Shown: piece after piece, positions 55,801 to 64,000 of the stretch
How the letters are laid out: each line of letters starts with the position of its first letter
Position numbering within the stretch: the stretch's first letter is position 1
Assembly: GCA_038501625.1 (NCBI GenBank)
Contig: JAZAYU010000034.1
Location: forward strand, 2,294,001 to 2,358,000
DNA: 64,000 nt
Source of the DNA: Corbicula japonica
Taxonomy: Eukaryota > Mollusca > Bivalvia > Venerida > Cyrenidae
Direction: 5' to 3'
The notes under the pieces: model-generated
The model's input: only the letters and a program-made list of their open reading frames with translations
Told to the model about the DNA's origin: nothing
Databases searched by the model: none
Program-made: the position numbers and the translations under genes

Positions 55801-58800
55801 TATATACAAGGGATGTTGGAAAAGCAGGTGAGATCACTGCAACATATCACAAGCGATTTTTAAAAATGGATAGTTCTCGACGAACTTGTAACTTAATTCG
55901 GTTAATTTTATTTCTGCCATCGTGGCCTTGCAGATTTAAATCCAGGTGGGCATCAAATACAAATTGCCTAAAACTACTTTTCATTCTATGTATTAATAGG
56001 TATTGATATTGGTACCCACAGCCTATTACAATCCTCGGTTAAATACTGATGGAATATTTACTAGTGTCCAAAAGAAACGATACCACTTGTTTGCAAGAAC
56101 ATACAATTTATTGTATGCAATAGAAAATTTTAATTAGTCTGATTCATTTAAGAGACCTTTAAACAGCGTCAAGCATGTGTACAAAAACAAGTTCATCAAT
56201 CCTTCACAAGCACAAACAGAATTTACAGATGGGTCAGGTCTAAAACAAAAATTGTATTGAAAGTCTGGTATCGTTTCTTTTGGACACTAGTATATATGGT
56301 TATTTCGGGCTTTGTAATTTATTTTGTATTTTGTTTATTTTCCAGAAAATGCTTTGATCAAAATGTTTGACTTGGACATGGAGAACAGAATTGTTTATTA
56401 TGTCAACAGAGATAACAGCATTTATTCAAGAGTTATAGATCTTCCCTTTGATAATTACGTCGTAGAGGAAATGGAACAAGCATCCGGAAATGTGAGTGGT
56501 AAGTTGAGCGAACGTACACGCCCTATGATTTAAAAAATTAATGTGTAGCAATATAAACCGATACTGCATTGAATGTTTGCTTTATTATCATCATCATAAC
56601 AAAGAAAGATTGAAAGAAAGAAAGAAAGAAATAAAACATGTGTTCTTGTTGGTAAACATAAAGCAAAAACTATTGTTTTAGTTTGTTACTTATAAGTAAT
56701 TTATATGCTTCTCTTGTTATTCGCTCTATTTTTGCATACATATACTTTCTTGCGTGCTTTTTCAAGGTCTAGCTTTTGATGCGGAAGATGGAAATAACTT
56801 GTTTTGGAGTGAATCTGACACAGGAAATATATTTCTCATTAATGTGAACGATAAAGTAGTCAGAAGAGTCAATCCAGTAGTACTGAAAAATCCCAGAAAT
56901 TTGATTGTTCTTCAAGCCCAAAGGTAACCTATAATTATGCTTCTTTGCTTATTACGGTATTGCTATTACATGTCTCATCATGGATCTATTTTTAAACCGA
57001 ATTTCAAAATTGAGTCCTTCATTTTATCATAATAATTGTCCCATTATTTTGTGACTTTTAATTATTTTTGCTGTCCGTGGCATTGACCTGCACCTGCTGA
57101 GAATAGTAAAATATTCACTAATTGCGTGTAGTCTGAGCTCTACTGGTTATTGACTTGACTAGTTATTATGGGTGACTATTACACTTAATACAGTTTGATA
57201 TTTGTCGTTAAATTAAAAAGGAGGACAAATTGGATGATTCTCTTGTAAAATGACATTTCAATTTTGTTTTCATCATTAGAAAATTGGCTTGGATTGCTGG
57301 CTTCGGGACAAACCTGTCCATAGAGACCATGAACATGGACGGTAGCAGCTTCACTGTCTTGGTGTCCGGACAACCCGATATTGTCTCCCTTGTCTTTGAC
57401 AAGGAAAAACAACTGTAAGCATATTCTATTTTTGTATAATTGCTATATCTTTTGCTAAAGAAAGAAAAAAGAACAATTTTCATGTAGTAATTTGTAATTA
57501 AGCAGGACTCTTTTTTTAATGTGACATACATAGTACTATTTTTGAAATCAGTTTTGTAAAGGTAAAAAAATGAAAACAAATAAAAAAAACTCACCCATAA
57601 ATTAGATAACTGACTTTCGGACAACATTTTATAAGATTCTAGCCAAGTTTATATTAGAGAAACGATTGGAATTGTTTGGAGCCACCAGGACCACAAAAAA
57701 GAGTGTTATCACTATTTCACTATCATTTAAAATAACTTTCAATGAAAAACAATTTCACAACAAAAATTGTTGGACATATTCCGTTTCACATTTAAATGGA
57801 TTAATGATCGCGCAATTTTAGACATTGTTAAATGCATTCGACCATGCGAAATTTTATAATTTATTGTTGTTGTTTTTTCATAACACATACTGTTGGAATG
57901 CACATGTTAGATCAAGAACTTTGCTGCTGTTACGTTAGCAAATACTTTAAAGTAACACCACCTGTTTACTGATCGTCTTTTAGTTTCTACTACGTGGCAC
58001 CATCCAACAAATCTGCATACAGCTTGGGATTAAACATGTCTGGAGCTCCTAGCAGACTGTCAGTAGATATTGATAGCACAGCGTACTTGCTTGTCCATTA
58101 TAATGTATGTTCTCTTATTATAATTATGTGATATTTTTTACTAACAAACCTCGCCAAATGCAATAAAAACCGCTACTAGGTATGAGTTGTCAAATATTCC
58201 CTAAAACTTCCCGGTTTCATAGACAATCAACCATTGTTTCATTGCAATAAATTCATATGAAGCCATATTAAAAAGCGCTGATTTTATTAAACTTGTGTTG
58301 ATTCATTCATAACTGAAAAACTTATTATTTCTACAAGACATGAAGGAACGAAGGAAGAAACTAACAAACTTAAAGAAAAAATTCTCTTAAATAAAACGCG
58401 GAATGTGATGAATTTTAGTATTGTTCAAAAGATGTTGTTTGTAATTTTAGAATTTTCTCGCATGGGTATATATACCATCAGATCCGAAATACAAACATTT
58501 GATGAGGACGTACGAGTTTGCAGCCAAACGTGCCAATGCTCACGGATACTTCGACAATTATTCTATTCCCGTAGATGTCAAAGTATTGGATGTCAAACTG
58601 CAATCCATTGATCAATTAAGTAAGTTAAATAGCACTGTGAATATTTCAATTTTATAGCATTGTCGATAATTCAATTGAATAGCATTGTGGATAATTCAAT
58701 TGTATAGCATAGTGGATAGTTCAAATTTCATTACATCAATATATAGAAATAGATTAAAAGGGAACTTTGAAAGCCACCGAACGCGACAAATCTGAAACTA

Positions 58801-61800
58801 TTGCAGGCTCGGTTTGATTGAGCCTGTTCATGGACAGTAATGATAATTGCCATAGTGATTTGGAATTAATTCCAACCCACCCTGGCAAACAAAAGCACCT
58901 GACATAAAACTAGAATACAGCATGGTTGAGAAGATGAAGAAGAATAACATTTTCCATATTTTAAGAAGCTTTAAAACGAATGCATAAGCATCTGTAAAAA
59001 TATTTATAGAATAAACTTTACAAAAATGAAATAAATATATTTGTTTTGATTCTGCCAGCTATGATGGGAGCATGTTCCATATACCAGGTAACATCGCGTA
59101 AGCACAAAATAGGTTAAATTTTATCAGAACAAAATAAACGTTTTTATCGTTAAATATCAGAAATGCTATAAATGTGTGTTATAGGTCCATGTGCAAATAA
59201 AATGAAGAATGATTGTGACCAGATTTGCATCACAAAATATACGAACAATGTAATGACGAAGTCGTGTGAATGTAGGCTAGGATACACACTGGATGCTGAT
59301 CAGAAAACGTGTAGAACATGTAAGAGCAGAGCTACAACATGATTTTGTTTATAACGGAAACATTTGGACAAATTGATTTCTATCTAATCACATTTTGATT
59401 TTGCTGAACATAAAGTGAGGTAAAATATAATACAAACTTTAGACACAAAATAACACATTATTTAATCAGGACATTCGTTGTCACTAGAAATCGTGGCAAA
59501 CATTGTGTCCAGTTTTCTAGAAGAAAAAAAATGTGTGTACAACGTACATGTACGTATATCGCTATAAAAAGGCATCTGAGAAAAAAGTCCAATTTAACTG
59601 GTTCCACAAAATGAAATAATGATGTTATGATATTCATTTTAAGTGTTTCATTCAGGTTGGAAATTAGCAAAGGAAACATATCCTTATATAATGAGTATTT
59701 GCCTTATAAATCTTGTTTCAAAATCATTAATTAAGAAAGAGAATGATACTTGTGTTTTCTTGCAGCAATGGTGGATGATAACTTTATTCTGGTGTCTGAC
59801 TGGACTAATAACGCTTTACAACAAATCAATCTCCAGGATCATTCTATCCACGCGTTCCCTAACAACGATAGCGCCATCTACATGGGTGTATTCTATGATC
59901 AAGTCAAGAAGAAAGTTCTTTGGTCTCAGTATCAGGATGCACGAATTTACTCCGCTAATCTGAACGGAACAGACAAAAAGATATATGCTAATTTAGGTAA
60001 ATCGTTTTAGCAGCACCATCTCTGATGGTTGATTAATTAAAGTTTATTCACATGTGTTTGCTATATATTTGTAGTTCATCAACGATTTCATTTCTTAGTC
60101 TTAGGTCTGTGTTTATTTGTCTTATTATTTCCTTGGAAGTATGAGTATTATCTCTCAACACTGTTGAATGTATTGACTCCTTAACACTGATCCTTATTTT
60201 AGCGTCCTTCAGCCAGGTCAACTTTATGAAATAGATCATCGTGAGAAATGACCTACAACCAGTTTTACTTAAATAGACAGAACAGAACAGAACAGATTCT
60301 TTATTCACTTAAACTTTACAGTTTCTCGTGATAAACAATATATTTTTACATACAAAATACAGACACGTGATTGATGTGAATGACATAAAATACATGAATG
60401 ACTAACATGTGGATGAACTCTAATGTTTTAAATTTGATAATGCCTTTAACAATAAAACGGCGAGGAAAGTTGTGTTTCTTGTATCGATCTTAATATATAC
60501 TGCGAATTTTCAATAAGAGCATGAGGAAAACGTGATATAAAATTCATATAATGGTTTCTACATACGAAGAAAAATAAAGAAGGAAAAATTAATTATCTCA
60601 GCCATTTCACAAATTGTTTAAACTATCAAGTCGCAAAATAGAAGCTTTGTTAATGTATTTACTTAACATTACAATCTCGGATTTATTATTACTCTTTAGC
60701 AAAAGTGTACATTTGAACTTAAATAGACAGATGTTATATTTTTATTTTGTTAATGGTACCTTTGGGAACATCTACTCGTAGTTAATTCTGTCAAAAGTAA
60801 AAAAGTTATTAATTTATGTTTTGAATTAATCGGGTTTTTTTTTCTAAAAGATTATTTTATTAGAAATGTATATGTGGTTGTAGGGTTTGAAAGGTAAAGT
60901 ATGTTTCAGTTAGAACATTTGAAATACAGAACATATCACGGTATAACATCAAAACATTAATCATAGTTGCTTATAAAGGTATGTTTTTGATCTGGTCTAT
61001 GATTTGCTAAATATGAACTTACTTAAAACATAACATGTATCTTGTATCTTTACATTAAAATGCTTAAACAAATTGAAATCAACGACCGATATACGACCGT
61101 CTTGAACAATTTTTGCACAAGCCGCTGAATGTTTGTTAAAATATTGCAGGTACCTCCAAGTATGCATATAGATTTTCGAAGGACGTGACAACGGGAAATC
61201 TATATTACACGGCGTATTATAACTATTACTCTTATGTTGGATTTGTTACCCCTTCTGGCAAAGTTTTCAATCTGAAATCCTTCTTATTAAATGATGTCGG
61301 GGCAATAGCTGTCCATCCAGAAAAAGGGTATGTGTGTGTGTGTGAAACTTGTTCTTGGTTTAAATCATTACTAAAAATAAAACTTTATAGTGCTTTTGTT
61401 GCGTGATCCTTACACACCAATATATCTATTTGAATAAATCCAACATCTACTTAGGCTCAAACGCATTTGTCTACCCTGTCTTTACTTATGCCCTTTTTCA
61501 AAGATATTAAGAGATTTTATCAAAAAGTGGTGTTGGAAATTCGCTCAACATTCTTTGTTCTGTAGTTTAGGTTAAATAAGAAATTAAATTTTGAGCCTTA
61601 TTCGTGCACAGCGTTAGCAGTGGCAATTTGTTTTGCCACTGACCGTTTCAAGGCGGTAACCCCAAAGGTTTTTTTTCGTTAATTGTTTGCGGCGTCCTAT
61701 TTGAATTGACATACTTATAGCAAACATGCTCTCTTCTTCCTCTCTTTTTCGCTGCGTGGGGAGGCTGTGTTTTGTGATATGCATATATTACTTTTTTGTT

Positions 61801-64000
61801 TAAAGCTTACAAATATAGCCAATATACACTATCTTGAAATTCATTGTTATTTCTAATGCATTCAAGTTTATAACACGAGTTGCCTGTTTATTCCTAAAAT
61901 ATGGAAAAATGATTAAATATGATTAACAGCAATACCAATTTCAACACCAAGTGAAGCGGTTTGTTTTGTTTACCGTCCTGTTCCATTTTGACAATGAAGA
62001 CAAAGATCATGTCACATTACATTTACCTTGATTTTATGCTTATACTGATAACAAACTATGTGTTTTTGTTGTTGTTTTTTTCAGCTGGTGTTATTACACA
62101 GTTTCTGGAAGCCTGCCCTCTTACCGGTATATTGCTCGTAGTGATATGGACGGCAAGAACTTAACCCAACTTATCAAAGGCAATTACATCGGATACCCTG
62201 ATGGTTTAGCCATAGACTTTACAAGTAATATAAACTTTACAGTTAAAAAATCCATTTGGCCCTGTTATGTCGAGCTCTGTTCTCGCTGATTTCCTACTTT
62301 ATATTTTGTTATATTAAGTTTGAAATACGAGTATCTTTTGCCAAAATTACATTAATGAGTATTTTTCATGTGAAAAATTCGATTCGTAAGATATGAGTTT
62401 CGACAGACAGCTCGTCGTCGAAATATGTATACAGCATTCACAAAACCAGTACTTGAGCTTTGTAAAAATATTTTTAAAAATATTTTTAAAGAAGAAAGCT
62501 TCAGTGATGCATGAATATTTAACGAGAAGATAATAATTGATCTATATTTTAATTTCAGATGACCATCTATACTGGTCGGATGCAGCTCACGACACCATAC
62601 AACGCTGCGATCTTGAGGGAAACTCGTGCATTACAATAGTGAACATTTCCTCTGCAGACAGTGAACAGATTAGGGACCTTGCTACGGACGGCAACTTTCT
62701 CTACTATTCGGCTTATAAGAAAGAGTACGTGCCGCACCTGATAAGTCAGTGTTATAGAAAATTTTGAAAGAACAACAAGGTTCTTTTCCATTTATTTATT
62801 ATGAAGGAAGATGAATGCAAAATACGATAGATATAGATATGTATTTGCGCGATTTCTAGACGTTTTAAACAGCGATTCTAGAGTTCAAAAGCAACTAGTA
62901 TTTTAATTTTTTTAGTGTGTGTACTAAGAACTTACTTATATGCTTGCCAATAATATTTGATTTTTTGTGATTTGTTGTTAATGTTATGCTGTTTGTGTTT
63001 TATTTCAGTCATGTTGTAAGGGTGAACCTGCAACCCCCGTACAACAGGACTATTGTAGGACAAAACATAGGCCTAGGAAAGCTAGATACAATGGCATTCT
63101 ACAGTAGTTCGAATATGAACAGACAGCCAGGTAATGTATTCATAGTTGTTGAGTACTGCAACATATACTATAGCAAGCCTCATTTGAAACAAAATGGAAT
63201 TTGTGACCGAAATAATGATTTTAACTCCTTTCTGCAGGAAGAATTCATATAACAATATTATTATTTGAAAGATACTTTATTGCTTTAGTCTAACTTATTG
63301 GATTTAACTATTAATAGCATTATTTGATATATTCTTTATTGCAGTGTTATAACTCATTCGATTCATATAATAATAGTATTATTTGATAGATACTTAATTG
63401 CAGTATTTTAACTAAAAATATTAATTTATAGTGCAAACGCTTATACACTGGCTTGTACCTGGATTTAATCCATAATTCATTTGCTGTTCAAAATTATTTA
63501 TGCAGTGTGTTATGGAGATAAGATCAGCTAAAGAAAAACTAGGCAATGTAATTGCCTCAATATAAAAATAGTTTTTGTTAAGTCTACACACAGATTGCTT
63601 GTCTTGGTGATTAAACCCTCTACAGCTGATCACTTTGCCTCTTTGGTTGCACAACGGCGGTTTCAATTTAAGATGGCGATAGTTTGTGTGCCATGTTTCA
63701 CTCAAACAACAACTTACGATGCTCAATCACTTCTTAATTTTTATTCCTGTTATCGGGATTTTCTGATTTTCAGGTTGGCCTGTATTGTCAATTGTATTGC
63801 GTAACTTTCGTAGAAAGAACTTCTTTTCCACATTCTGCCTGGGTATTAACTGTGGTGGAACATGTTAAATACAGTTGTCTTATTTGAATTTAATTATAAA
63901 ATAAATTATCAGTATAATTTTACAACTTAAGTTAGCAAGGCGTGTGAAGCACGGGTCGGTCTTGGAGACTGTAGTACTATCTGTGTTCCGTCTCCTGCCG
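44494..64000 (+). CDS. Gene 2: paralogue of gene 1 (20 exons in window, 3' end missing)
   Basis: Exons 1-20 join into one frame of 3061 nt (about 1020 residues) with the same phases as gene 1. Layout: signal peptide, YWTD-like propeller, EGF, degenerate propeller with a short Thr/Pro linker, EGF, third propeller and the first part of the third EGF. From gene 1, sushi modules, a transmembrane helix and a tail are expected beyond 64000, but that is inference. Differences include one extra codon in exons 2 and 13, shorter exons 1, 8, 9, 10 and 16, and a GC donor after exon 6. No frameshift or in-frame stop was met, so it looks functional. The shared role is presumably that of a cell-surface receptor with a diverged binding surface. 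Confidence 0.85.
44588..46238 (+). other. Gene 2 intron 1
   Basis: 1.65 kb. It has a (CTTT)n run at 44616-44644; otherwise AT-rich with no exon candidate. Confidence 0.5.
46239..46443 (+). CDS. Gene 2 exon 2: propeller 1, blade 1
   Basis: 205 nt, phase 1 to 2. ERGLILTVFHDDGDPDAAQI to AYFYDYHLR. Donor CTCAG|GTATAT. Confidence 0.88.
46711..46788. repeat. 26-bp tandem repeat, 3 copies
   Basis: TTCTTGTCCTCACAAAAAAG at 46715, 46741 and 46767, followed by an AATCTCACTACTTCTTAC block. Confidence 0.92.
47299..48811. mobile_element. Tc1/mariner-like non-autonomous element, 1.5 kb
   Basis: TA then CAGTACGGAAAATTATGAAA at the left, mirrored by ATGATTTTCAGTACTG then TA at the right. TA flanks and a CAGT start are typical of Tc1/mariner. 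Subterminal zones hold many GATCCG / CGGATC-like words, for example GCGATCC at several places in 48530-48790. No transposase frame is seen. Confidence 0.75.
49520..49627. repeat. 26-bp tandem repeat, 4 copies
   Basis: TTCTTGTCCTCACAAAAAG at 49524, 49551, 49576 and 49602, again followed by an AATCTCTCTACTTCTTAC block; direct-orientation counterpart of 46711-46788. Confidence 0.92.
49798..49870. repeat. (GA)n microsatellite
   Basis: About 36 uninterrupted GA units, with a further interrupted purine-rich tail to about 49919. Confidence 0.98.
50335..50598 (+). CDS. Gene 2 exon 3: propeller 1, YWSD blade
   Basis: 264 nt, phase 2 to 2. LAVDWLSHTVYWSDSVYRW and APDGLAVDP as in gene 1, including a stretch of over 40 identical bases at the 3' end. 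Confidence 0.92.
50688..50790. repeat. Hairpin-forming inverted repeat
   Basis: AAGATGGAAAAATCTGTCAC and its near complement ending TTTTTCTATCTT, with GTTAACTGTTTTG / CAAAACAGTT inside. Probably the end of a MITE. TGACGTCA occurs downstream at 50922 and 50966, and CACGTG at 50976. Confidence 0.8.
50995..51015 (+). repeat. Poly-G tract, 21 G
   Basis: An uninterrupted G run in intron 3, next to CRE-like and E-box-like words. Confidence 0.95.
51445..51575. mobile_element. Palindromic MITE 93 bp before exon 4
   Basis: CCAAGGTTATAAAACTGAGC to CAGCTTTATAACCTTCAG, with a shortened right core after GGCGACCAGTCG. Confidence 0.85.
51669..51921 (+). CDS. Gene 2 exon 4: propeller 1, FWSD and YWID blades
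   Basis: 253 nt, phase 2 to 0. LFWSDNGKYPKIERSDL and RIYWIDSYTESV. Donor AGG|GTGCGT. Confidence 0.92.
52424..52577 (+). CDS. Gene 2 exon 5: propeller 1, last blade
   Basis: 154 nt, phase 0 to 1. DVVYLVDIKNGDVFTVNK; donor ATACAG|GTTGTA. Confidence 0.9.
52578..53385 (+). other. Gene 2 intron 5
   Basis: 808 bp, AT-rich with an (AAC)n run near 53309; no exon candidate. Confidence 0.5.
53386..53496 (+). CDS. Gene 2 exon 6: EGF-like module 1, followed by a GC donor
   Basis: 111 nt, phase 1 to 1. YCAQLKCEHLCLTTVNGS then KCVCSEGYRLNATTRKC. The matching donor position reads GAAG|GCAAAT, a GC-AG intron. The nearby GTGAAG would delete the last cysteine and create a stop codon at the junction, so GC is preferred. 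Confidence 0.87.
53747..53880 (+). CDS. Gene 2 exon 7: propeller 2, first blade
   Basis: 134 nt, phase 1 to 0. THKALLYANTTHICSVDIRS; donor CCCCAG|GTATGT. Confidence 0.9.
54411..54480 (+). CDS. Gene 2 exon 8: Thr/Ser/Pro linker
   Basis: 70 nt, phase 0 to 1. LSSTSGPATTPSATPTAQT; 15 nt shorter than in gene 1. Confidence 0.78.
54756..55775. mobile_element. 1.0-kb element with about 58-bp terminal inverted repeats and 8-bp target duplication
   Basis: TTAGACCGTATATGTCACAA opens the left arm and TTGTGACATATACGGTCTAA closes the right. ATGCTCTG lies on both sides (54748-54755, 55776-55783), suggesting an 8-bp target duplication, as in hAT elements. It carries a GCT repeat (55572-55592) but no transposase. 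It lies in gene 2 intron 8. Confidence 0.82.
56061..56290. mobile_element. Tc1/mariner-like MITE, 55 bp before exon 9
   Basis: TA flanks; CTAGTGTCCAAAAGAAACGA at the left, mirrored by TCGTTTCTTTTGGACACTAG at the right. Confidence 0.87.
56346..56498 (+). CDS. Gene 2 exon 9: propeller 2 blade
   Basis: 153 nt, phase 1 to 1. LIKMFDLDMENRIVYYVNRD and NSIYSRVIDLP. Confidence 0.9.
56767..56923 (+). CDS. Gene 2 exon 10: propeller 2, LFWSESD blade
   Basis: 157 nt, phase 1 to 2. GLAFDAEDGNNLFWSESDTG. Confidence 0.9.
57280..57414 (+). CDS. Gene 2 exon 11: propeller 2 blade
   Basis: 135 nt, phase 2 to 2. KLAWIAGFGTNLSIETMNMD. Confidence 0.9.
57415..57983 (+). other. Gene 2 intron 11
   Basis: 569 bp, AT-rich; nothing recognised. 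Confidence 0.5.
57984..58104 (+). CDS. Gene 2 exon 12: propeller 2 blade
   Basis: 121 nt, phase 2 to 0. FYYVAPSNKSAYSLGLNMSG; donor AAT|GTATGT. Confidence 0.88.
58451..58619 (+). CDS. Gene 2 exon 13: end of propeller 2
   Basis: 169 nt, phase 0 to 1. NFLAWVYIPSDPKYKHLMRT and SIPVDVKVLDVKLQ. Confidence 0.9.
58628..58722. repeat. About 29-bp tandem repeat after exon 13
   Basis: TAGCATTGTCGATAATTCAA-type units, about three to four degenerate copies. A family B repeat copy follows at 58760-58860. Confidence 0.75.
59185..59319 (+). CDS. Gene 2 exon 14: EGF-like module 2
   Basis: 135 nt, phase 1 to 1. CANKMKNDCDQICITKYTNN then SCECRLGYTLDADQKTC; donor ACAT|GTAAGA. Confidence 0.9.
59766..59996 (+). 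CDS. Gene 2 exon 15: propeller 3, blades 1 and 2
   Basis: 231 nt, phase 1 to 1. NFILVSDWTNNALQQINLQD and RIYSANLNGTDKKI. Confidence 0.92.
59997..61149 (+). other. Gene 2 intron 15
   Basis: 1.15 kb. ACAGA-type short tandem (60283-60297) followed by TTCTTTATTCACTTAAACTT could be the 3' end of a retroelement on the minus strand; no coding part is visible. Confidence 0.35.
61150..61327 (+). CDS. Gene 2 exon 16: propeller 3 blade
   Basis: 178 nt, phase 1 to 2. TTGNLYYTAYYNYYSYVGFV; the Tyr-rich loop of gene 1 is absent. Confidence 0.88.
61615..61795. repeat. Family A repeat, inverted, gene 2 intron 16
   Basis: TTGCCACTGACCGTTTCAAG and CGTGGGGAGGCTGTGTTTTG are the reverse complements of the family blocks seen at 9665 and 22345. 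Confidence 0.75.
62085..62224 (+). CDS. Gene 2 exon 17: propeller 3 blade
   Basis: 140 nt, phase 2 to 1. WCYYTVSGSLPSYRYIARSD and GYPDGLAIDFT. Confidence 0.9.
62559..62724 (+). CDS. Gene 2 exon 18: propeller 3, YWSD blade
   Basis: 166 nt, phase 1 to 2. DHLYWSDAAHDTIQRCDLEG. Confidence 0.92.
63009..63130 (+). CDS. Gene 2 exon 19: end of propeller 3
   Basis: 122 nt, phase 2 to 1. HVVRVNLQPPYNRTIVGQN; donor CAGCCAG|GTAATG, without the minisatellite of gene 1. Confidence 0.9.
63250..63412. repeat. Degenerate tandem repeat in gene 2 intron 19
   Basis: ATTATTTGATAGATACTTAA-type units recur about three times with a period near 65-70 bp. Confidence 0.55.
63932..64000 (+). CDS. Gene 2 exon 20 (partial): EGF-like module 3
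   Basis: Starts after ACAACTTAAG with a poor pyrimidine tract. Encodes SKACEARVGLGDCSTICVPS and runs off the window. Confidence 0.85.

Noticed and set aside
57208..57627. Minus-strand open frame of 139 codons
   Set aside because: It is the antisense shadow of gene 2 exon 11 plus intron sequence.

Overview
The window is a stretch of AT-rich, repeat-laden, intron-rich animal DNA. The organism is most likely a bivalve mollusc. That guess rests on the style of the repeats (a long array of 166-bp units inside a Helitron/pearl-like element, tRNA-derived SINEs, many small inverted-repeat elements), which I recognise from memory and could not check by a search.

Two paralogous genes lie head-to-tail on the + strand. 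Gene 1 (coding span 7663-39389) appears complete: I could chain 29 coding exons with consistent phases into one frame of about 1575 codons. Gene 2 (44494 to beyond 64000) has the same exon plan. Its first 20 exons are inside the window and the last is cut by the window edge. Twelve of the nineteen complete exon pairs have identical lengths (for example 264, 253, 154, 111, 134, 135, 121, 135, 231, 140, 166 and 122 nt), and all splice phases match, so this is a tandem gene duplication.

The encoded protein reads as a secreted-then-anchored type I membrane receptor. It has a signal peptide and three LDL-receptor class B (YWTD-like) beta-propellers, each closed by an EGF-like module. Six selectin-type (six-cysteine) sushi/CCP modules follow, then one transmembrane helix and a cytoplasmic tail of about 100 residues with two NPxY motifs (NPGY and FENPIY). 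The FENPIY motif is of the kind that drives clathrin uptake of LDL receptors. An LRP-like propeller part joined to a selectin/complement-like sushi stalk is an unusual layout and is the most interesting biological content here. Ligand and function cannot be read from the sequence.

Layout: 1-7662 is upstream repeat territory (tRNA-like SINE head, 166-bp array element, 165-bp and 145-bp repeats, palindromic MITEs). 7663-39389 is gene 1, whose introns carry several MITEs and a minisatellite built from the exon 19 splice donor. 39390-44493 is intergenic, with poly(A) signals, MITEs and a 70-bp tandem repeat. 44494-64000 is gene 2, whose introns hold a 1.5-kb Tc1/mariner-like non-autonomous element, a 1.0-kb inverted-repeat element with a likely 8-bp target duplication, GA tracts and further MITEs. 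I saw no minus-strand gene, no rRNA gene and no CRISPR array.
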